NCBI GenBank assembly: GCA_017311185.1
Contig: JAESUZ010003495.1
Coordinates: forward strand, 1 to 64,000
Direction: 5' to 3'
DNA length: 64,000 nucleotides
DNA from: Proteles cristata cristata
Lineage: Eukaryota; Chordata; Mammalia; Carnivora; Hyaenidae
The position numbers and the translations under genes are program-made. The notes beneath the pieces were generated by a model. The model searched no databases, was not told where the DNA came from, and saw nothing but the letters and a program-made list of their open reading frames with translations. Below, in pieces: positions 56,181-64,000 of this stretch (positions within the stretch are counted from its first letter, which is position 1; the number at the start of each line of letters is the position of its first letter).

Positions 56181-59100
56181 GCTTCTCTACCCATGACACA
56201 CTCTCTCAAACCATAGAAATTAAGATCTACAAGGAAGTAACTTAAAATTAAAACTCTGCCAGTGTCATCATTTGTGTAATAAAGAAGATGTACTTTAAAA
56301 AAAAAAAAAGCTATTTGTGAGATCCATAAGGATGAGGTCCCTTCACTACACCTCATCTCCTTATCTGGGGGTCTGTAACTACAGAAACGTTGAGGCTCTA
56401 TTGCCCTTTGACTATATCTGTGTATGCCCACATCAGTTTGAAAAGATATATTTCCCATCTGGATCTACTATTTCATTTTTTGCCCTAGTCTAGACCACAA
56501 CAAAAACACCAACACAAAAACATGAGTAAAAGGGAAATGCTGTAGGAGCATTCACACGGGAATTGTTATTTAGAAATCATGTTTCTGAGCTCCACTTGTT
56601 CTCTGTCTCTGATCCAGTTTATTCTCAAGACAATGTAATAGTTTGTCATACCCTGAAGGGGAACAAAAAACCAAAAACTGTACTTCAAAGCACAGAAACT
56701 CCTTACTAACTTAAAAGAAATGATCAAGCAATTTAATATGAAAACGAGTCAAACTTATTAAAAAAATAAATATAATTTGAGGCCTATTGAATGAAGCAAA
56801 AGAAATAATTAAGTTGTTTTGGGGGATTTTTTAAAACAGCAGATTGTTTTGGAAGGAAATCAGGCTTTTCTAAGAAACCTTATGGTTGTTGAGTGTGGTC
56901 AGGTGGTTGCAACACAGCCTTGGAAATGTGGGACTCACGGCCCCCTTCCCCAAGTGATGAATGTCTCCAGAAAAGTTGTTTATTTACTCTGTGCTGTTGT
57001 TTGGCTGTCTATAACATCAGTGTGACTGTTACAGTATAATTTTAGGACTATTGATCCTCCTAAGATTGTAGGAATTTATAGCACAAATGGAATCATTTTG
57101 CCATGATATGGTATGGCTCGTGGAGGGGCTCTGTGTGATCGAAATTATGACCAGGAGACAGCAGCGAAAAGGAGGTGTGTATTTACGTCAATGTCTGTGG
57201 GTGCTCATATAAAGTGGGTCACTAATGGGAACATAACTCAGATAACCATGATGGTTCAAGGTCAATTTTTGAAAAGAGATAAGGAGAGAGGTGTGTGGAA
57301 GAGCTATGTGTTACACAGAGTCTAAGCTGTGAGCTGAGCTGCAGGAGAAATGCAAAGCCTCTGTTGGAAAAACTATGTCTAAAAAAGGAGCAATGAAGAG
57401 GGAATAGAAACCAAGATTAAGAGTAGCAGGGACAGATGAGAAGGCTTGAGTGAACATTCTTTTCTCCATACTAATGAGGGTAACTTTGTTTTATTATTGA
57501 CTTACAACTGCCTATTATATACTAGAGTCAGTACTGGGCATGGATATGACATATGCATTTTTAAGTAAAAGGACTCCAGCTCATGGCTTGTTAATCTAGT
57601 AACAGTGATGGAGTCCCAGGCAGGAGCCACAACCCAGAACACTTTCCCACATGGGAAGGAGTAAAAGAACCTTATAAAATGCAGACAGACTCACCAGGAG
57701 TTGGGGAAGGACACCCCAGGCAAAACAGTGGTAAATATAACCTAATTAAGCAGAGTTACTGTCCCAATTAAGCAACTGTCATGGCATTAAGAAACTCACG
57801 TGAGTTTGCTTTGTGATGGACTGATTGCTAAACAGATTTTGTGCACTGTTGTGATTATAAGTAATCCTCGGCCACTACATACTTCTCTGGGTGTTCTGGG
57901 AATTGCCATCTGCGTGGATCCTTGAATGAATGCATGTGATACTAGCAGTGAAAAGGGATACATTTGGATGGCCAGAGTAGGTCTTGTTGAAACTGCTAAT
58001 ACAGATGCCTCAGCTTTTCCTGGAATTCTGGGTTATTCCCTCTCTCTGGTTGTCTCACATCTTGTGATCTAACCAGCTCTTGGGGCTTCTTTGGTCAAGC
58101 ACTCTGGCCCTGCTTCCTCCTTTTGCTTGGCTGGCAACTCTCACATAGACTTCAATGGCAAAAAAGCTGTCAACAGTTCATAAAAGGATCAAACACCTTA
58201 AGATGTTGTATACAAGTTCCAGTGATGTTTTCAAATACACTTCCTCTCCTAGTTCCTCACAGATAACCTTTTGGCATGCAGTGAAGTAATTTGGAGGGCG
58301 GGTAGCCAGTCCAGATTTGGGGGAAATTTTTCCACCCACTAGTTGTCATCGTACATGGTTTGGTTGGAGCGACATTTCATCAATGGAACCTTGTGATATT
58401 CCTGTTAGCAACCCTCCTCTTCCTAGAGAACAGAGGTCAAGGAAAGGCCTTTCAAAGGAAGCCAGTTGTAAAGGGCAGACTTTCATGTCCACCATCACAG
58501 CTCCTCCCCAGTCTTCCCCAAAGAGAAGCAAAAGAAAACACAGCTTTCCCTGATACCCATTCCTTTCGTGCCAGCCTAGTTCCTTCCAAAAAGAGTTTTG
58601 AAATGAAGCAAAGGTTGCATTTTTTAAAATACATTTCCAACCCTAAGGCTAAATGTTGGCAGAATATTTTAAAAGGACTTAGAAGATAAAGAGCAAGGGC
58701 ATTTTTCTGGCAGCACATCCATGGCTAGTGGGGCTTTCTGGTTTTCAGAGGCAGGAGGTAGTGAATGAACCAGCGGGCAAAGGAAAGGTGAGACTGGCCT
58801 ATTATTTAGAGACTCTCGGTCTCTGGTCAACCTTTGAGAATTTTCCCTCAGGCCTCTTTTGAGACACTAAAGCTTTTCTCCACTGGAGTTTTTCTTGTGA
58901 ACCACAAAACAGTAAATGATTTGAGTGACTATTTTCTCAGCCCTCCCAAGGATGGCAGCGAGGTAGTGCCATTCTGGAAGATGCACAGAAGAGAAATTAA
59001 TTCAATTTGTACAATGGATACCTTACAGCAATTAGGGTTTAATTCCATCACCGAATTGGTTAAGGAAGGCTATTAGATAGAGACCGCACCTAAAGGCCCA

Positions 59101-59928
59101 AGCTTGGAGTCAGAAGAGATAGATACAAACTGCCTCTCCCAGCAGCGCAGACGATTAAAGTGGCCTAAACATAAATGCACGTACTCGAAGTTTAACCTTC
59201 ACATAATCACAAAGTTTAGAGAAAATTCTTTTGGATACATCCAAGAAATATTCCAAAACTCTTGTAAAGCTTTAGGTGGAAGGCTCACAACAAAAGAAAA
59301 CACAACCACTCCACTTTGGATTCCAATGACCAAAACCAAGCACGTTTTCCATAATATTGTCTCTGTGGCAGTTCATTAATTTCTCCTTCTTTCCAACAAC
59401 AAACAGACATTTTGTTGGGCACTATCTGGCTGATAGGCATAGGGGCCCATTAACTGCCTCAGCTCTACATGAACTGTCTGTTTTTAAGGTGCCCACAGTG
59501 CAGGGACAAGGACAGGAGCACAAGATGGCCCTGAGGGTAAGAGGCAGAGACAGGCGTGAAAGATATTGAGGAGGTAGAATCCTTATGAATTGGTAATTGG
59601 GTGTATCTGTAGATTGAAAGAGAGGACCGATTTGTTGGCTGGTTGGCTTTTCCAGACCTTAAATGGGAAATATATGAGGTAGAATTGAGTTGTGGCTATT
59701 GTTCTGGTTGTTATCATCATATGGATGGTAGGGGAGATGGAGATGACAAGCTTAATGTAGGAAGAATTCAAGGTTCCAGTAAGGGATCCAAGTGAAGGAG
59801 ACAGTAAAGAGCTGGACACAGGTTTGGGTCTCAGGAAAGAGCTCTTGTCTGGAGATGCAGATTGGAGAGCTATTTGAAATTGTGGAATACGCTCAGCTCA
59901 TTTATGGAGGATGTATTTACTGAGGAGA
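56181..59928. other. Long mostly unique stretch
   Basis: About 3.7 kb without a recognisable interspersed repeat or gene, making it the longest such interval here. Open frames up to 109 codons have no recognised domain. Confidence 0.4.
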
Positions 59929-59940
59929 GGAAAGGTCTTC

Positions 59941-60160
59941 TTTTTTTTTTTTTTTTATGTTTCTATTTATTTCTAGGAGAGAGAGAGACAGCGTGAGCAG
60001 GGGAGGGTCAGAGAGAGAGGGAGTCACAGACTGAAACAGGCTCCAGGCTCTGAGCTAGCAGTCAGCACAGAGCCCGACGCGGGGCCCGAACCCACGAACT
60101 GCGAGATCATGACCTAAGTGAAAGTCGGACGCTTAACCGACTAAGCCACCCAGGCACCCC
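59941..60160 (-). mobile_element. Felid tRNA-derived SINE, young subfamily
   Basis: Reverse copy with a poly-T run at 59941-59956, TTTCTAGGAGAGAGAGAG, CAGTCAGCACAGAGCCCGACG and GAGCCACCCAGGCACCCC-type end. A perfect 12-base duplication GGAAAGGTCTTC lies at 59929-59940 and 60161-60172. Confidence 0.96.
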
Positions 60161-60172
60161 GGAAAGGTCTTC

Positions 60173-60879
60173 ATTCTTGATAACTTGAGAAGCAGAGGTA
60201 TGTTCTTGGTAGCAGTTTCCATCCTGCACATTCAAAAGGTTATATAAATGCAGCCATCAGTGAAATTCATGTCCTTGACTTTGACCCAAGAGAACCTTTG
60301 CAGGCTTGCTGCTTTAGGCACCAAATTTGACAGCTTTGACACTGTTTACTTGGACACAACTCCTTCGTCTCCCTTCAAATACTATAATTCTCTAGTTTTC
60401 TCTACGCACTTGACTTCCCTGAGAGAGACCAAAAAACCATCTGTGCTTCAATATGTCCTCTTTGGAAATCCATTTGCTTATGCTGCCCATTACAGAAGAA
60501 GAATAAGTAGGAAGATTAGCTCATAGATTTTAATATAATTAGTATCCAAGTAACTAAAGTTTGGCCAGATACCTAACCGTTTAAAAAGAGGTACATCAAT
60601 TTTTAAGACAAAAGAGGTAGCTATTATGATGGGAAATTCTAAGCACTGATCTCTATCATAAATCATTATACAAAAAAGCATACATGACAAATATTAAAAT
60701 ATTGTATTATGGAAAACAATCAAGAAAATAATGCAAATTGAAAAGCAAAATTTAACACAAGAGTAAAAATGAGAGGTCAAATTACAGTTACTTTCACCTA
60801 AGTAAATGAATGATGAAATTATTAGTGACCATATATGTTATAATTTACTGTACAGAAAAATAAATTAGTCACATAGATT
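60173..60879. other. AT-rich non-coding stretch
   Basis: A 92-codon frame at 60248-60526 has no recognised domain. Nothing else seen. Confidence 0.4.
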
Positions 60880-60896
60880 AAAACAGCAATTATTTC

Positions 60897-61054
60897 TGGG
60901 GCGCCTGGGTGGCATAGTCAGTTAAGTGTCCAACTTCGGCTCAGGTCATGCTTTCATGGCTCATGGGTTCGAGTCATGCGTGGGTCTCCATGCTGACAGC
61001 ACAGAGCCCTGTTGGAATCTTGTTTCCCTCTCTCTCAGCCCATATGCTGCTCAG

Positions 61055-61102
<48 letters not shown>

Positions 61103-61108
61103 AGTGTT
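60897..61108 (+). mobile_element. Felid SINE with an (AAAT)n tail
   Basis: Forward copy with head GGGGCGCCTGGGTGGCATAG, a shortened body, and a tail that has become about twelve AAAT units (61054-61102). A 16-base duplication with mismatches (AAAACAGCAATTATTT / AAAATACCAGTTATTT) lies at 60880-60895 and 61109-61124. Confidence 0.93.
61054..61102. repeat. (AAAT)n microsatellite
   Basis: Uninterrupted tetranucleotide run at the end of a SINE. Confidence 0.94.
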
Positions 61109-61261
61109 AAAATACCAGTTATTTTAAATGAAATAAAATAATTAACTTCAATATCTTCACAAATGTCCTTTACCTCAGACAGGGTTCCCTACTACTGAGC
61201 CGGAACCCAGTATTGTGCTGTCCATGGGAGAAGAGAGGAAAAATTTTTGTGAGAGGTCATA

Positions 61262-61500
61262 GGGTATGCTGGTTAAGAAAGTGGGCTGGAGTCAGACTGG
61301 CTGGTTTCAGATCCCTGCTCTACAGCATGATCTTGGGAAAATTACTTAATTTCTCCAAGTCTCCATTTTCTCATCTGCAAAATGGGGATAATATTAGAAC
61401 TTTTGGTTAGGGCCAATCTAAGGGAATAAATGAGTCAACATAGAGTCTGGAATGTAGTAAATGTTCAGTAAGTATTATGAGATCATGATGAGGATGATGA
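61262..61500 (+). repeat. MIR relic, near full length
   Basis: AAGTGGGCTGGAGTCAGACTG, CATGATCTTGGGAAAATTAC, CATTTTCTCATCTGCAAAATG and TAGTAAATGTTCAGTAAGTA follow the MIR from core to tail. Confidence 0.8.
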
Positions 61501-62244
61501 CTGAAAGGAGTTGTTAATTGAGATGTTCCTCAAAGCCACACCTTATTTAAATAGTATGTTAAACCACATTATAAAATACACTACTTTTACAGTTTGTTAA
61601 AGGAGGAAAGTCAGAGCTGCTGCATATGGCTACACAGTCTGTGCACTGCACAATTCCAGGGGCTGTGTTCACAGAGGTGGTGAGGTACACATAGCCTGCT
61701 GGATTTTCATCTTCCCCCTCACCCCCGAGGATAACAATTTCCCTTTTATTTCCTTCTTGAAAGTAAGAAGAAGTGGCTTTTTCCTCATTTGATCTCAGAA
61801 CTCCTAATTGTATACACAGTTCTTCATTTCTCTTGCTTTAGCTCAATCAAAGGTTGCAAAGAAACTCCTCTAGGGGCCAGGCAGTTAAAGAAGCATCTTG
61901 TGAACTGAGTCAAAACAAGGAGAAGAGGCCTCACCTAAATGCATTCATATTCAAATGGTTTTGAAACAGAGTGTAGGGCAATAAAATACATTTGGAGTCT
62001 TAGCACACTAACTAACCATGTGGCCTTGCTTGAGTTACTTAGTCTCTGTTCTCTTCCTGTAGGAAAACAAAAGATGGAACCATTCTTCCCTGTCACTCAG
62101 AAATGATGATCATGGAGACTCAGGGATCCTTGTCTAAAAATTATTGTCTCCTGAGTCAGACCAAAGACACTTGTCTAAAAACATAGCCTCTGTTCTCTCA
62201 GGAGGAGACCATCTCCCCTCTTCCCACTGCTCAGTCTCATGGTC
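61501..62244. other. Unique non-coding stretch
   Basis: No gene or repeat recognised. Confidence 0.4.
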
Positions 62245-62500
62245 TCCCATTGATTTATTTGAATATAGCTTCTCACGTTATTTAAGTAATACCTGTTTGT
62301 TGTAAAATACAGCATTTGAAAAATACAGACAAGCAAAAAGGAGAAATAAAAGTCACATCTCTGAACATGCACACACCTCTGGTTTTCCTCTGGCACACAT
62401 TCACACATTAGTCATATGAAATTGGGATCATTCAATACATGCTTTTTAAAATGTATCTTATGCAATTAATATTTTTCTTCCATATGTTTTTGAATTTTAC
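62245..62500 (-). mobile_element. Possible old L1/HAL1-like fragment
   Basis: AAATACAGACAAGCAAAAAGG, AAAAGTCACATCTCTGAACA and ATGAAATTGGGATCATTCAA resemble a common reversed terminal segment of old L1 lineages. Confidence 0.4.
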
Positions 62501-62509
62501 TAAATGCTT

Positions 62510-64000
62510 TATTTTAGAATAGTTCACAGAAAAGTTACAAAAGATAGTACAGAGAGCGTCCGTATACTGCAGACCTATTTCCTCTATTGCGGACACCGAC
62601 ATTGCTATGGTACCTTTGTTACAACTACTGAAACGATGTCATCACTATTAACTCAACTCCACACTTTATTTGATTTCACTAATTTTTCCCTGATGTCCTT
62701 TTTCTGTACCAGGATTCCATCCAAGATACCACCTTACACTTAGTTATCTTATCTCCTTGTTCTCCTCTTGGCCATGACAGATTCTCAGGTCTTCCTTGTT
62801 TTTCATGGCATTGGCATTAAAGGAGTACAGGTCATGTATTTTGTAGAATGGCCCCAAACGCGGATTTGTATGATTTTTTTTTTCATGGTAGAGCCAGGAC
62901 TGTGGGTTTGGGGAGCGAGACTGTGGAGGTGAAGTCACATTTTCACCACATCTTGTATCAAGGGTGTATGCTATCAACATGACTGATCACTGATATTGGT
63001 ACCTTTGATCACCTGGTTGAAGTAGTATTTGCTAGGTTTCTTCACTGTAGAGTTACTTTTTCCTTCTTTTCATATCCTTCTCTTTGGAAGCCATTGACTA
63101 AGCACAGATCACTCAAGGGGATGGAGGGAGGAGAAGCTATGCAAATTATTGGGAAGAGATTTGTCTCTTCTTCATGTATTTACTTGTTCGGTCATATATT
63201 TATTTTTTTTAACTTTACTTATTTATTTTGAGAGAGAGAGAGAGAGAGAGAGAGAGCGTGCATGAGTGGGGGAGGGACAGAGAACAAGAGAGAGAGAATC
63301 CCAAGAAGGCTCTGCACTGTCAGCACAAAGCCCATTGTGGAGTTTGAATCCACGAACTGTGAGATCATGACCAGAGCCAAAGTCAAGAGCCAGTCACACA
63401 ATAGACTGAGCCACCTAGGCACCCCATTCAGTCATTTCTTTATATCAGTATGGCTTCAAGGCTATTTGTTTTCAACTTGGGGCTATAACTCACCACCACT
63501 TTATTTTATTGTTCACATTGTCACAGTTTTGGCTATTGTGTACTCTTTCAGACTGGCTTCTGTGTCACTTTGACATTCCTCCAAGCTTTGGTTTTTGAGC
63601 ACTTCTTACTTCGTGGCACTAAAAGATGTTTCAGGATCATCTTGTGTATTTTCTGTCTCAGCCCTACAATTAGCCATTTTTCCTGGGATCCTGCATTCTT
63701 TTCATTGGAGAACAGTATCAGAAATCACGATCTGGACAGCAGGTGTGTTCATTGCTACTGTGGAGCCATTGCTTTTAGTCCTTTTCAGCAGATAGACTTA
63801 GGAAGTGTATGCATGCATATTAATCCATGTATGTACACATATCTATAATTATTCCTATACTTATCCATTCATATCCATGTTGAACTAACCGTATGAGTTC
63901 ACATTAACGTTTCCAACTCTAATCCTTTACCACGGTTCATTCTAGCTTTCCTTTCTTGGTTATGTGTTAGCTCCCTTTCCAACCATAAGAAACCTGGCTT
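62510..64000 (-). mobile_element. Old L1-type LINE 3' region, antisense, runs off the window
   Basis: AATAGTTCACAGAAAAGTTAC, TGACAGATTCTCAGGTCTTC, GATCACCTGGTTGAAGTAGT, TTTATATCAGTATGGCTTCA, CTTACTTCGTGGCACTAAAA and CCTTTACCACGGTTCATTCT follow a long reversed 3' untranslated region of an old L1 lineage. The SINE at 63203-63425 interrupts it. No coding frame is kept. Confidence 0.7.
63203..63425 (-). mobile_element. Felid tRNA-derived SINE inside an old L1
   Basis: Reverse copy with ACTTATTTATTTTGAGAGAG and a GA run (63231-63256), ending GAGCCACCTAGGCACCCC. Imperfect duplication TTCGGTCATATATTTA / TTCAGTCATTTCTTTA at about 63187-63202 and 63427-63442. Confidence 0.93.

Noticed and set aside
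58834..59076. 80-codon frame with plausible amino-acid composition
   Set aside because: No recognised domain, no splice signals that would make an exon, and chance is sufficient.

Overview
This is mammalian nuclear DNA, almost certainly from a cat-family carnivore (Felidae). The best evidence is 26 copies of a tRNA-derived carnivore SINE with felid-type wording: a head like GGCGCCTGGGTGGCTCAG, the B-box stretch GGTTCGTGGGTTCGAGCCCC, a CT-rich body and an AAATAAATAAACATT-like tail. The 3' end of a carnivore-type L1 is also present. The window shows no bacterial, phage, organellar or viral gene organisation. Open reading frames are short (189 codons at most) and look like chance. The only protein signatures I can read belong to decayed L1 ORF2.

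No complete protein-coding gene is visible. One short segment at 1574-1666 looks like an internal exon, with a branch-point-like sequence, a pyrimidine tract, AG, a 93-base open segment and GTAAGA. I cannot name a gene for it. The rest reads as intron or intergenic DNA. All function beyond the repeats is therefore inference.

Layout. 1-1100: three SINEs in a row, each separated by the same 14-base target sequence. 1.5-2 kb: the possible exon and a textbook CTCF-type site. 3.5-6.5 kb: an old LTR-like relic, an L2, a hAT-type DNA transposon relic and four SINEs. 8.5-9.7 kb: an antisense L1 3' end with a SINE inside. 10-14.7 kb: ancient relics in AT-rich DNA. 14.8-17.5 kb: two young SINEs. 17.8-20.3 kb: a long repeat-poor block. 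20.3-33.9 kb: dense SINE, MIR and hAT relics, including an inverted SINE pair and a second stacked SINE pair. 34-39.7 kb: mostly unique sequence. 39.7-40.8 kb: a young 5'-truncated L1 inside an older hAT-type relic, with a perfect 16-base duplication. 41-46.7 kb: ancient LINE relics including a probable CR1/L3. 46.76-50.29 kb: a 3.5 kb antisense L1 with a SINE inside. 50.3-62.2 kb: unique sequence with MIR/L2 relics and two SINEs. 62.2-64 kb: an old antisense L1 that runs off the window edge and contains a SINE.

The elements do not form a pathway. What they give is insertion history: which elements are nested, which sites were hit more than once, and which SINE subfamily is younger. Repeat family names come from remembered consensus features and should be confirmed with RepeatMasker and a carnivore library.
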